Assembly (NCBI GenBank): GCA_031308135.1
Contig: JAHLJT010000631.1
Coordinates: forward strand, 229,362,636-229,426,635
DNA from: Acheta domesticus
Lineage: Eukaryota; Arthropoda; Insecta; Orthoptera; Gryllidae
DNA: 64,000 nt
Direction of reading: 5' to 3'
Shown piece by piece: positions 31,206 to 42,971 of the stretch (position 1 is the first letter of the stretch; the number at the start of each line of letters is the position of its first letter). The notes beneath the pieces were generated by a model, which was not told where the DNA came from, ran no database searches, and saw nothing but the letters and a program-made list of their open reading frames with translations. Made by a program: the position numbers and the translations under genes.

Positions 31206-32411
31206 AGCAAACTGCATAGTGAAATATAATTTCAGTATTGTTTAGTATTACCACCAACATGAGTTTGCAATGCCTCATATCACTGTAAATGACCAAAATC
31301 GCCCGAAATGCGGGCATTTCCCTATGCATTGAGGTGGCCTGAAGGACTCGCGAATGGTCGGCGACCAGCGCTCCAGCGGCCACAATGTGAAACTTCGTTC
31401 GCTGGCTTCCATAAGGATTGGCGAAGTGCCGCGGCTGTTAGGCATACTAGCGGGCTATGCATTAAAAAATCTAAAAAGGTTTACCATAACAGCTCCTATT
31501 AAACAAAAAGTGTTGGCAACTATTTATAAAATTATATAGACAGTTATCTCATCACAGAATCCTTGTAGTTGTATTCTGAGAAGATAAGGCTCCAAGTGGA
31601 CTCCAGTGGATAGTAAGTAGTTTCCGAGTACCAATGTCAAATCAATCCCACACACTACGTTTCATATCAATTTTGTACGTCATAAAATGTATTACATTTA
31701 GAACTTACATTTATATTTGAAATAAAATTTCTAAGAATACAGTAATCATAATAAAACAATTCACTTTCTAGTGATATCTGATATGAAACCAGACCTTTTG
31801 TTTAGATAAGTAACAGATGATTAAGCGATTTCCAGCAAAAATTGTTTTATTATGAACTTAAAGAATAGGAGTAAAGGAAAGCAAGCAACTCTCTTATGTG
31901 AAGCTCTTAAAAATAATGTTATTAAAGGAGTAATGATAATATAATAATGACACTACAGAGAACCAAAACATATCATATAAAATATGGTCATATATTTTAA
32001 AATAAAACAGTATTGTTATGTACATAATATAAATGCAGCATCGTTCCTAACTTTACCCTATGTTTCCTTTCTAGAGAGTTTACTGAGAATACACCACAAT
32101 GAAAAATGATATTTATGTCTTATGACGGTATTACACAATTCAGCGTAATGTGTGACATGCGACTCTTACAGTAACCCACTGAGGAAGAAACTGCTGTGAC
32201 GATTGTGACCTACTTCCTGTTGTGGCTAAAGTAGTGGTTTTACTACAAGCCCTCTTGACCTGAAAAACTATACTCCTGAGTTGGGGCATGCAAAAATATA
32301 TAATTCAATTAATTGAAATGTTACTTCATTATTCCGATTTGACTGTATTAATGACCTTTGCATGATTTATACTAAAATTGAAAATATTATCTGCTCCTGT
32401 TTTTTCTTTCA
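31206..32411. other. Non-coding stretch at the start of copy B
   Basis: Counterpart of 3245-4453; no frame shared with that copy. Confidence 0.35.
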
Positions 32412-32581
32412 GGATGGAAAATTGTTTTATATTCATCTCTTCCCGTCCTTTTCTATGTTTTGCCGTACTTGTCATTTCAGGCAAATATCTTTATGTTGTC
32501 AACAATACGCACGCTCTCTACATCAAATTCAGGTCCTCGTCCAAAAAACCGATGCTGAAAGAATATATTGGCTTCATTTAA
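32412..32581 (+). pseudogene. Membrane-segment exon counterpart, altered (copy B)
   Basis: The acceptor TTTTCTTTCAG is kept, but a 2-bp insertion after CCTTTTCT shifts the frame used in copy A, and the downstream donor is absent. The second part still reads VISGKYLYVVNNTHALYIKF and runs on to a stop at 32579-32581 after LKEYIGFI. Upstream of the insertion that frame reads MENCFIFISSRP. A third frame is open further, to about 32631 (ILDKVFRILDSDVKE). Either this is a frame-shifted remnant or copy A is the altered one; I cannot tell which. Confidence 0.35.
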
Positions 32582-32829
32582 TTATTTTAGATAAAGTTTT
32601 TAGAATACTAGATTCAGATGTAAAAGAATGAATATTCAGCTCAATTTAAACACATTTTGTCCACTCTTAATGGTGTATTTTCCAATGGATGTTCTAGCTG
32701 AAGAAAACAGGCGTTTCTTGGGTATATATCAACACTATTCCAAAAGTGTTTAACTATACATATAAAATGTCCCAACTAGGGTGGTGTACCTCAAAAAAAG
32801 TATCGCTTTTTCTATCCGATTTTCCTTAA
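32582..32829. other. Sequence present only in copy B, first part
   Basis: Part of the 1.24 kb lacking in copy A. AT-rich; no feature recognised other than the open frame noted in the preceding segment. Confidence 0.35.
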
Positions 32830-33120
32830 GTTGACGTGCAATAAACCACATGTTTATTATAACATAACCTCTTTGATTTAAACATGCTTTCAGTAATTTT
32901 CAATATTTTGCGCATTTCGGAAATACAACATACTTTCATTTCTGGAATAGTCCAATTAAGTACCACTCGTGCTTTGGAAATTCTCAGATAAATCCCCTCT
33001 TTGCTTCGTGAATCGGGGATTTATTGACTATTTTCAAAGCATTCATGGTATTACCTATGATCTCCTGCTTTCACGGGATAAAAATGAATTCTGTATAAAG
33101 TGATAAACGGAATAATTTAA
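32830..33120. mobile_element. MITE-like repeat with central hairpin (copy B only)
   Basis: Arms 32954-32997 and 33015-33055 form an inverted repeat (ACTCGTGCTTTGGAAATTCT and GGGGATTTAT cores). The flanking 100 bp or so on the left (CAGTAATTTTCAATATTTTG) also matches, in reverse, sequence at 59290-59400. Two copies in one window show a dispersed family. Confidence 0.75.
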
Positions 33121-33204
33121 TTACAACCTCACCATCCATGACCGCCCCTCCTGGTGCGGTTCGTCCCGTCTCGCCCCTTGCCCCTGCCTGCCTGGCGCGG
33201 CCCG
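33121..33204. other. Small GC-rich block before R copy
   Basis: CGCCCCTTGCCCCTGCCTGC and GGCGCGGCCCGCC stand out in AT-rich DNA. No function assigned. Confidence 0.4.
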
Positions 33205-34588
33205 CCTACAGATACCTCGTTCAAAATGGCAATTTTCTTTGATACATTTGGAGCCATTTTTACAAAAATTGCGTTTAAGCACTGCTGTAAATTCGACATT
33301 TGAAGATCTTTTACACAGAAAATATTTGAATTTTCGAAAACCTTCATTAGAAATCATTTGAAGTACATCAACTCACAAATACAATAGTGTTTACAATTTA
33401 CTGGAAATGTGCATATTAACGGTGTGAGAGATCTTTCAAAAAATTACATTTCGGTAATTTTTGAAAAAACGAAAATATATCTCAAAATAAACTTCTCGTC
33501 ATATTAAAGAGTGCAATTAGTACTAGCTGATCGAAAAGTTTGAAGAAAAAATTTGGAGATATTTTCAATTTTTCTGAAAATGCGGAATTTTGAGCTAGTT
33601 TTCACAGAAAACGATTGAGTTTTCGAGAAACATGACTTGACATTATTTAAAGCACATGTACTCATAAATATAACAATGTGAACAAGTCGCCGCTAATATT
33701 AATATTAACGACGTGAGAGACAGGTCAAATAAATATAATTTTTGTAATTTTAGAAAAAAACAAACGAATATAACAATATGGTGATTACTTCATCTCATAG
33801 AGTACATTATGCACTATCCTTATCGAAAGTTTGAAGATTTGGAGCAGTTTTTGAGAAAATCTTGTGTATTTTTTAAAATACACATTACACGCGATATTGC
33901 GCGAATACTACTAAAATTTTAAAAAAATGTACACGATCTTAATGAAAGAAAGCGCTATGGAGAACAAGTTTTATTTGAAGGAAAAACTTCTATCTTCAAT
34001 TTTGTAGTTGGAGGTAGATGCCGAAAAAAATTCGAACTTTTACAGATTTTGAAAATTCAGAGTTAACCGTGAAAATCGAAAATATGCCATAATTAGAAGT
34101 GTATTTTAATCTATTCTTACAAGAAATTTAAAGAAATAATTTGGAGCCGGTTTTCAGAAAATTTTGAAAATGTCCAGTGAGCTTCATGTAAAGTATACAG
34201 AATTATTTATAATACCTTTTTCAATTTTGAGAATCTTTTTCAAAATCTCAAAGCTTTTAATGGAACCAGATTGATAGAGGTTTCTTCAATTTGAAAAAAA
34301 AAATCTTACGTATGGTTTAGGCGCTAGTGGTGTTCACAGGCCGACGGATAGACAGACGTTTTGCTTTCAGTTGGTTTTTCGGTATCAAGGACCCACAAAA
34401 TAGGGATTCTGGCTACACCATGTGTAAGATGTTTGTTTTATTAATTTAAGAACTGGATTTATCCACTTTTACGTTATTACGCCCCGGCAATTACTATTTT
34501 TCTGCCATTTTTTGCGCGCAGCATTACATAACTTTCCCTATACTATGTTTATTGCTCTGTATATACGTTTGTATACGGGAGAGTAAAA
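33205..34588 (+). mobile_element. Family R repeat, nearly complete body (R-b', copy B)
   Basis: From AAATGGCAATTTTCTTTGAT it follows the copy at 49300-50447 to the end GTATACGGGAGAGTAA. It lacks only the left-most 200 bp or so. R is continuous across the point where copy A is broken (33795), showing that A suffered a deletion. Terminal hairpin arms are AACTTTCCCTATAC and GTATACGGGAGAGT. Confidence 0.82.
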
Positions 34589-34640
34589 GTGATAGTAACA
34601 TGACAGGGGAAACGATAGCCAAGAACAAACAACGCCCTAG

Positions 34641-34760
34641 CTGCGAATGCCCATTGCATGTCGATACATCTAACCTCAAATGCGATGCCAACGGACGATG
34701 AAAAATATGTAACATTTTTTGAATTTAGCAAATTCAAGGACTTTGCAACATACGAAAAAG
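34641..34760 (+). CDS. Putative 120-nt internal exon (copy B)
   Basis: Counterpart of 5428-5547 with the same CCCTAG acceptor and GTATGT donor. The open frame includes MSIHLTSNAMPTDDEKY and ends KDFATYEK. Several replacement changes relative to copy A but no indel. The family is not recognised. Confidence 0.42.
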
Positions 34761-36208
34761 GTATGTTAGTGGCGTCATTACAAGAAAATAATACAGTAAA
34801 ACTTACAGAATGTTGGAATAATTACAAAACTCATTAGACGATATTGATGAAAATGTCTTACATTTAGAACTATCTCTAAAACACTTCTAGAATTGCTAAA
34901 TCATATTTTCCAAATCAAACAAGTTTTTTATCCTGAAGACAAGGAAAACATCCCCGTCATTATACAAATAATTGATAAAACAAACAAAACGCAAAACTCA
35001 ATTTATCTCAGTTTCTTACCCTTGCTCCCTCTTTAACTGGAGGTCTCGAGTACCATACGCAGATGAAATACCTTAAATATACACATTTAGATTTTGGAAT
35101 AATGCCAATGCGTGATATGATCGTGTTGATTATATATAAGATTCAAATTATATTACTTTTACGAAAATAATGCACTCGTGTGATAGTGTGACTCCTGGTG
35201 TAATGACTCATTTGGGAACGATAACCCAAGCTGTCTGTGCCAAATGCGAGGGGAGTGGGCAATTTAATTATCCCATCGGCACTTCTCTCAATAAACTCTG
35301 GAGCTCTTTGCAAGACGCGAGCTCTTTCTAGTATCATGAGTGAGGTATTGTTTTGTTTTGTGTGCTTCACAGGTTTGTATGACATCATAGTTGTGCGCCG
35401 ATAAATACCAAGAAATTGCACCCCGCAAAGAGACGAACTTTCTTCGTGAGAGTATGTATAATATTCGAATTTACATTCTAAATAAATGAAAGCTCACACG
35501 TTACATACATATCTACAGTTTTCATATTGACTTTTCTCATACAATTGTCACAACAATAATTATATTTTATATTAATTATAAGATGAATGACAATATCAAT
35601 TAGTTCGGCAAATTTTACAAGTACGATAAAACTTAACTAATATATTTTTAAAAGGAGAAAAATATTAGCAATTAATAATATGAATATGAGTGAAAGGTTA
35701 AACATGAGAAGGGAGTTAACAATAGGTGGGCACGAACAGATTTGCCTCAGACATCGGCGACGAGAAACAAGAGGAGAAGCGACGATTGACGGAAGTTGCT
35801 AAAATTGTATTACTACATACTATTTGACACATACTGACGAAAAACTAAGCAGTTTCTTAGCAAGTCAGAGGTGACAATAGTTTCGTTAGATACTCAGGAA
35901 GATTGGAAACAAGCAAAAGCAATTAAAGATCCAATTTTGACTGAAAATGCAAATATGTGAATGAATATTTGGGCTGAAAATAAGCAAATATGTAAGTGAT
36001 TACGTTAATTCGCAATTTCTCATGTCAGGCGTAACGACTATATTCTCTTACTCAGTGCCTCATTGCTTGCGACACAGCAGACGACATGCTGACGGGAAAG
36101 GAAGCATCTTCAGTATTCACATGTGCCATCTCATTGTCAGAACAGCCATTTTTCGCGCTCCAGAAACCCATTTTCCACACACTCAACCGCAGCATTTTGC
36201 TGCTGTAA
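34761..36208. other. Probable intronic or intergenic DNA, copy B
   Basis: Counterpart of 5548-7021. It lacks 26 bp of copy A near 35746. Nothing conserved as coding. Confidence 0.35.
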
Positions 36209-36991
36209 ATCAAGAGTTTAATGTATTTATGAAGATGTTTGCCACATTCGAAAGAGGCAGTCATTAAAATTAGAGAGGATTTCTCGTTTTAAAGAAATGA
36301 TAATGTTGGAGATGGAATTTCGTACTACTCCATCGTGATGGCACCAGTTAAATAAGGACTGGAATACTGATGCCCTAGAACGGAATAGAAAGTTTACTAA
36401 AAATACCTGGGCTACTACTTCGGCGTTTGGATGAGTATCTTTACAAGGGGCCAAGCCTGAACGCTGGGCAGTCTCAGCCGGCGGGAGGAAATGAGTCAGA
36501 TGACATGACTAATGCACAACCTCCTCGAAATCTCCGAATATGGAAAGATATATTGCAAGAGGCTCTATGAAGTTTAATGTGATGCATTGTAAAAAAAATA
36601 CAGAATAACTAGAGCCGTAAGTAAACCGTAAGAAAATAAATTAAAACCCCAAACAAATTCTAAACCCTCAATATTTCCACTCCAATTATTAGACAATATA
36701 TAAATTCCATCAAAAAAATATAAACTGAACCATTCACCAAAATATTCTATTTAAAAAAGAAAGAGGTATCATAAACATTAACATAAAAATAAACTTTAAC
36801 ATCGTAATACCATAAAAGATTGAAAATATTTGGTGGTATTTAGTATTTAGCCGCTGCCATCACGATGGAGTAGTATGAAATTCCATCTCCAACATTATCA
36901 TTTCTTTAAAACGAGAAATCCTTTCTAATTTTAATGAATGCCTCTTTCGAAAGTGGTAATAATTCACATAAATATATTAAACTCTTAGGTC
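36209..36991. repeat. Large inverted repeat, arms of about 145 nt (copy B)
   Basis: Left arm about 36209-36352 and right arm about 36846-36991, counterpart of 7022-7802. Present in both copies, hence older than the duplication. Confidence 0.7.
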
Positions 36992-37553
36992 GCGTCGAAG
37001 CGCGAGGAATTGAAAATGGCCTAAGGTTTAATTCTTTGAATTAACAAAGCCTACCTTACCTTACGTTCTTCGAAGAGCGCCTGGCATTGTAAGATATCAA
37101 TGTCGTAAATCAGGGTTGTTGAGTTAACCGAGTCGCGAGTGTTTTCATTGAAATGAGAATCTGTGTCTAGTGTTTGCACAAGACCGGTCGCTTGATATTT
37201 TTTGTGCGAAAAAGGCGAATTTTGAGGCTCCAGAGATTAAGAATGTGACGTACAAATTCAAAATGACATCTTTAAATTATACAGGAAAATGGAGGTTAAT
37301 TACCGGTAACCAAGTATTGAAATAAGTAAACGCTTTAATTTTTCAAAATGCTTTAAACATTTATTTTTAATCAAGAATACAAATAGACAGTTCCATTAAT
37401 TTTAATTAATTGCGCAAAAAATACTATTTTTCTAAAAAAGGAAAGTAAAATGTTTGTCCCTCCCCCGATGGGTTAACGCACATTGTTGTGCACGTCTTTG
37501 TTTGTCGCAGTGGTAATCTCAGAGACATTTTTTGAAGAGCGAGCGCTGAGGTG
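36992..37553. other. Non-coding stretch, copy B
   Basis: Counterpart of 7803-8349 with a few short indels; nothing recognised. Confidence 0.3.
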
Positions 37554-37588
37554 TTTTTTTTAAAAATTTTTTTTATTATTTTTTTTAG

Positions 37589-37637
37589 ATCTTGGAAGCC
37601 ACGCTGGCGGCGCTGCACTTCGCCAGTAAGCGCACAG
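37589..37637 (+). CDS. Putative 49-nt exon (copy B)
   Basis: Counterpart of 8407-8455, preceded by a shorter, interrupted T tract and TTTTTTAG, and followed by GTACC. Two substitutions against copy A (GGGAGCC to GGAAGCC, CACATC to CACTTC). It can be read in phase with 37892 as SWKPRWRRCTSP. Confidence 0.4.
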
Positions 37638-37891
37638 GTACCACGCAGACTATCAAATTATCGCATACACATCACTAAATGAAGAGACAGTCTATCTCAC
37701 ATTTCACACTTTTCAAAATTCCTCGCTTTCACATTAAACAAAAAAGTTTAGATGTAATTGTGGGTATACATTGTTTGTACAATTTCGTTTTCACATAATG
37801 TTATAAATGAGTCTTATGCCTTCAAATTTTGTAGAATAAAAATTAATAAAAAAATTAAAACTTATTCGAAAATTAATGATAAATTTTGCAG

Positions 37892-38044
37892 TACTTTTCG
37901 GAGGACAGTCGGAAGATACGCTCCAACTCATTTGTAAATATTCCAGATGAAGAGGCCTGGGGGGATATTAAGATGGATGACCAGGAGGATTATGAGAACG
38001 AAAGCGACAACGACGATGACAATGATGGCGACAGCGAAATCTAA
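37892..38044 (+). CDS. Putative terminal exon with acidic C-terminus (copy B)
   Basis: Counterpart of 8709-8861 with the TTTTGCAG acceptor, 50 codons and a TAA stop. Reads YFSEDSRKIRSN, NIPDEEAWGDIKMDD and the tail ESDNDDDNDGDSEI. Same length as copy A, while the DNA around it has gained and lost bases, which favours constraint on the frame. Function unknown. Confidence 0.58.
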   Translation, partial: YFSEDSRKIRSNSFVNIPDEEAWGDIKMDDQEDYENESDNDDDNDGDSEI

Positions 38045-39164
38045 GTAGTTTCCGAAGAACATGCGAATTACGTATACTTTAGCATCTGTGTTGTAAATGG
38101 GAAGTAAAAGAAATGGCTGAAGACAATAATCACTACACAATTTCTGAGGAAATGGACCACTGGATCAAATGAAAAAGATCTCTGACATTTAAGACGAAAC
38201 GTTGAGTACATTTCGCAAATTATGACGTTAACAACAAAATATGGGAATATGCTTGACAATAGTGACTGATCTGGCAGTTAAAATAGGTACCGCAAAATGT
38301 ATAGTTCAAGAAAAGTAACAGAAAGAAGGCAGAGGAAGACTAAGATACGTTGTCACAAATGCTATCTTCATAACGAGTGGTGGAGATGGATAATCATGTA
38401 ATTAAATAGCAAAAAAACTACATGACCATCATCTTCTGATGGAATGGACCTAAAGTATTTATAAAGTAAGTATATTGACTGGCGAACGAACTTTAGAAAA
38501 TTGAGATAAAAATAACGAATTATTATGTGTTTATCTGTGTCCTGTTTTCTATTATAATCCCTACACAATATTTGAGTAACTGCAAGAGTGCGTGGCAGTA
38601 TGAGGTGTCATTCGATTCGTCTCGGTCTCCTGGAGGGGAACTGATGATTTGTTTTCGGATCTGGCCGGAACCTTTTAAGAAATAAAAAAAGGGTTTTGCT
38701 TGTTTCAGCGCTGCGATCTTAGTGGATAGTCGGAGAGTTAAACTAACGCCACCCAAATAGATATTTGTAGGTGACGTTGTTTAAACCCCAGTAATATTCG
38801 GTCTACGACGCCATAATTTTCTTCTACGAGGATGACGAAACTTGATTGTTCTGGAACATGTGAAACACAACAGAACATGTGATGTCAGAACTATCAATAA
38901 TGATGCTGCTTCGAACCTAAGTATTTCGCCCGGATTACCGTATTTTAATAATACATTTGCAAACACCTACGTACAGTATTACCTTCGAACTTATTTAATT
39001 TGAAGGATCAAGTGAATATGAGGAAAACCAGAATTGTGAATAATGTTACAGAACGGAAGAACATGCATATTCGGCTTTGCACATTTATGTTCTTAAGCGT
39101 AGAAATAGGAGGAAGAATCTAATGTAATTGTAGAAGGTTTTGGGACAGAATTTTCGGAACCGAT
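38045..39164. other. Non-coding stretch after the acidic exon, copy B
   Basis: Counterpart of 8862-9984. Confidence 0.3.
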
Positions 39165-39347
39165 AATAATTTTATATTGGGATTAGAGAATAAGAAATTA
39201 AAAAAATGTCAAAAAAAATATACTCTGGGCGGCGATAGATGGCAGCTGGCACGAATATGTGGCAATTTCGAATAGTTAGTCCAGGCCCAAGGAAATAGAA
39301 AACTGATACGGGAAAGTCTGTGCCATTCTGTAGCATCATTAGTTACA
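39165..39347 (-). mobile_element. Family R end fragment (R-c', copy B)
   Basis: Same fragment as 9985-10166, ending AGCATCATTAGT, where a C to T change breaks the usual CACTAGT. Confidence 0.78.
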
Positions 39348-39517
39348 TTACGATTTGTTAAAAATCACGACTTAGACGAAAAATAATTTGTTAACGTTGA
39401 ACAGAATGCATGGAAATTAGATGGTAGCTTACGAAAATGTTAATATCACATAAACTATAACTTTGAGGGTTACCATCTTTTACTCTCGAACAATTCATTT
39501 CATTGCCACAAAGTTCA

Positions 39518-39526
39518 AGAATGTTT
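39518..39526 (+). other. Empty BEL/Pao insertion site in copy B
   Basis: GTTCAAGAATGTTTGCATG runs straight through here, with a single AGAAT. It shows the state before the 7.7-kb insertion in copy A. Confidence 0.93.
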
Positions 39527-41157
39527 GCATGAATTGCGTGCATGTATGCCGAAACGTGCTCCATTTCAAACAATGCATCATAATTCTCCTAAATGTATTA
39601 TTTATCAGGAGTTACATTTGTCTTCACATATATTCCTGTGGTGTGAAACTATAGATAAAACTCTATTGACTACTTACTGTACGCGCACTTTTTCTTGATA
39701 CTCCACAGCGGGCGTGCGAGGGGAGACAGGTTCTGTTTACGTCACGGCAGTGCAGTGCTGTCAACATCCACAGGAAACATAGCGTAAAAGCGCGTCTTGG
39801 ACTAGATAGCAATGAGAAACAACTGAAGGTTTTTTTAAAATTCTGAAGAAATAATTAATAATTGTAGAAATTGTTGAGTAACGAAAAGGTGCATGGTACG
39901 CAGAGGTCGTTAGAAAGAGAGAGCGAAAACTGAGAAGTCCGATTTGAAAAGGAAGAAGGAGAGCAGCATAGCAAACTGAGCCGGGACGTTCCGAGTGGGG
40001 CTCATGTTTTCTGCCGAGCCGTGCTGTGCCGGGCTGAGCGAGAACTAGGGAGCTGGAGGATCAAGAAAAAGTGCCAGCATAGTACACTTAACGTTATAAA
40101 GATCTAAATGGAACGAAACTCTTATTAGCAACACACCAATCACTGAGTTCAAGGACCGGCCAGCATATGTTTTTGATGAAAAATAATATCTGTATTTTCT
40201 AGTATCGTTGTAAGTTTCTTAGGTTTCGTCTCTAACTCTCCTGGAACCCATTTGGAGAACCGTGACATGCGGTCTAAGCACCAAGGATGGCCATGACCAT
40301 GGTAGGATTTTCAATTAATAGTGTTGATTAACGACAGAGAACTCGTAAATGTAACTTACGTAATATCAGTTCATTTGAATATATAACTGTTATAACCAAT
40401 ACTATCTTCTAATACAGTGTTTTATATTAATAAATACGAGCAGTATGTAAGTGACCTACAATTCCTAAGATCTGAAAAGTTTCCAAGAACGTTTAAGGTA
40501 ATGGAAATGTGTGTTGGCCCCCGAGCGTGTAACTACTTTCATTAACTATTTAATCATATTTTTCATTTTGCAGTTGAATTTCATAGAATATGTACAGAAA
40601 AAGATGAACTTGGTAAAATGATTTTAGTGCTATTTATATACTTCTAAAATTTCGGAAAGTTAATTTCCATCTCCAGGTCTTACAGATAACAACAAATAAT
40701 GGAACTAAATACCCACGCTGATTAATAACCACACGTTGTCTTGGCCCATTACCACAGTGCACCACATGTGTACGATTGATTACTAGCATTATGTGTGATT
40801 CCTTTGGAAACATTGCATTATAGAGACATAACATTAGAGGAAAACCAACAAAGTGACATTTCCTAGAATAATTTTGGAAGATACAGCCAGTTTTTATTCA
40901 ATCATATGGTAAGCAGATGCGGAAACTTTATGCGATAATTTATCGTATTGTGCTTGGGTGTCGGCATCTAATTTACGGATGAAGTGAATGAATGTGAGTA
41001 GGTAAGCAAGTCTTGACCAACAAGTCTGGAACAGACATTCATTAATGCCTGTCATTGGTGAACGCTGTAAACACCAACTGGTTTAGTTGCTCATTAAAAC
41101 TAATAATAGCGTAATTACTGTTACAAAACACTTTTGTTTGTCTTTGCCTTCTCTCAG
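39527..41157. other. Non-coding stretch, copy B
   Basis: Counterpart of 18047-19682. No conserved reading frame. Confidence 0.3.
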
Positions 41158-41328
41158 TATGCAAGCAAATGCGAGGTAGACGTACCAGGCACTCGCGTTC
41201 CAATGACCATTACCAGTGTGTTATATTGTAGTTTCTTGAGAAAAAATCGTAAACACTTGTTTCCTAGAAACAATTCGTGGCATTATTCAATCAGTTCCGC
41301 AGTGATTAGTCCACATTCCAAATTCTAA
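41158..41328 (+). CDS. Putative terminal exon of 56 codons (copy B)
   Basis: Counterpart of 19683-19853 with a CCTTCTCTCAG acceptor and TAA stop. The encoded peptide is identical; the only base change is silent. Starts YASKCEVDVPGT, ends ISPHSKF. Not recognised. Confidence 0.4.
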   Translation, partial: YASKCEVDVPGTRVPMTITSVLYCSFLRKNRKHLFPRNNSWHYSISSAVISPHSKF

Positions 41329-42475
41329 GAAGCATCTAAATGGCATTTATTCTCTGCCATAGATGTTTTTACTTGTAGCTGCAATGTTCCAGTAAGCCCA
41401 AAGTATGATTAGGAGATTGGAAATGGAATGATCTGAAGATTACATTCCCATCACATCGAAGAAGAAACAACCTAGATCATGCATGTGCGTGTAGTGGTAA
41501 ATAGACTTGAACATGAATATAACAGTCACTAATTATGATCATTAAGGGAGGACGTATTACTTGTTCATTAAGGGAGCTTGTATTACTGAATTTTCATTTT
41601 TGATCTATTTGAATAATGGTTTGATGAATAGATAATGATGGGAATAATGATACAGTAACGAATTTAGAAGCATGGGTATAGGAAGAGCTTCAAGAGATTA
41701 ACTTCGCTAACACACTTTGTTTACTATAAATTATTCGTCAAGCGACCAGATAGTGTACTTAGGTACCTAGAGGCAGGAAACTATCGCGTCGCCTAATTGT
41801 GAATGTATTGAAGAGCGTATGAGTGGAGCATGTTTTCCTAATTAGTCATAAACTTAGCAAAACCAATACGTGAATATTAACCAGTCAATTCTATTGTCAC
41901 ATAGATAGCCCTTTTAGGAAAGAGTTTTCCTTGTTTTCCATTATTTTCTCTATTAGCAGTTGACGGTTGTTGTGAATGGAATTAGTAGGATTATTTAAAT
42001 AGATTGGGCAAAATAAAAGGATGGTTTGCTTGTGCAGAAATTTGCAATCCTGAACGTCGTAACAAGAAGTTGTACAGGCTTGTGAGTAGGAAACGACAAT
42101 GATTTTTAGGGTTCGCTTTTGATAATTATGTTTAAGGTGCAATTCAAACATTTAGTTCCTCTTATCCTAAGCAATAAAAACATTGTCTAAAAAAATGCTA
42201 GAAAGGTTGGGAATGGCACATTTTTTTAAACTTCTTCTGGTGGAGAGGAAGTTGAAGTTTTAAGTGCTGAAAACAAAATTTGAGACGAAAGCATCGAAAT
42301 TCAATATGTTTTCAGACCATATCCAATATTTCATTACTCAGATACTTAACGTACGAGATGTAAGAATAACAGTTATCGAGATCTGCTTCTAGCGAGGCTT
42401 CTTAAGAGAGAAAAAGAAAGTACGGGTTTAATTTTTTTTATGTAAAGGCATATGCCATTGAGCTAAGTCAACGGT
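41329..42475. other. Non-coding stretch, copy B
   Basis: Counterpart of 19854-20992; nothing recognised. Confidence 0.3.
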
Positions 42476-42650
42476 TCTTTCTTTCTTCCGTTTTCCTTCT
42501 ATTTCCTTCTTTTCCTTCTCTTCATCTTCTTTTTCTTGCCAATCTTCTTTCTTATTATTCTCAATCTTTCGTCTTTTCTTTTTCTCCTTCTCTTTCTTAT
42601 TCTCGTCCTTTTTATTCTCTTTCTCATCCTCCTTTTTTAATTCTCGTCAT
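42476..42650 (+). repeat. Polypyrimidine tract, copy B
   Basis: Counterpart of 20993-21180, shorter by a few TTCT units. Confidence 0.85.
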
Positions 42651-42971
42651 CCTCCATCCTTTTCTTCTCTGTATCGCATCTAATATTGTGGCATAAAGCT
42701 GCAGAAGTCGCTGCAAGACGAGTGTGTAAGCATGTAAGCGTGCAAACAGTTTGCCTAGTAAAAATATTGGCGACAGCGATTCTCGATGATGAGCTAAAAG
42801 GTAACCCGGTGGTAGGTAGGTGGTAAAAAGTTCCCTAATGTGAAATGACAAATCCTCCCAACACCCCACCCCTCTGCAGCCAAAAATGTGTTTCTTTTGT
42901 TTCTTTTCGAAAACATTAGCTTTTCTAATTGAAAAAAATATTTACACTATTAAAAAGTATTTTGTATACAA

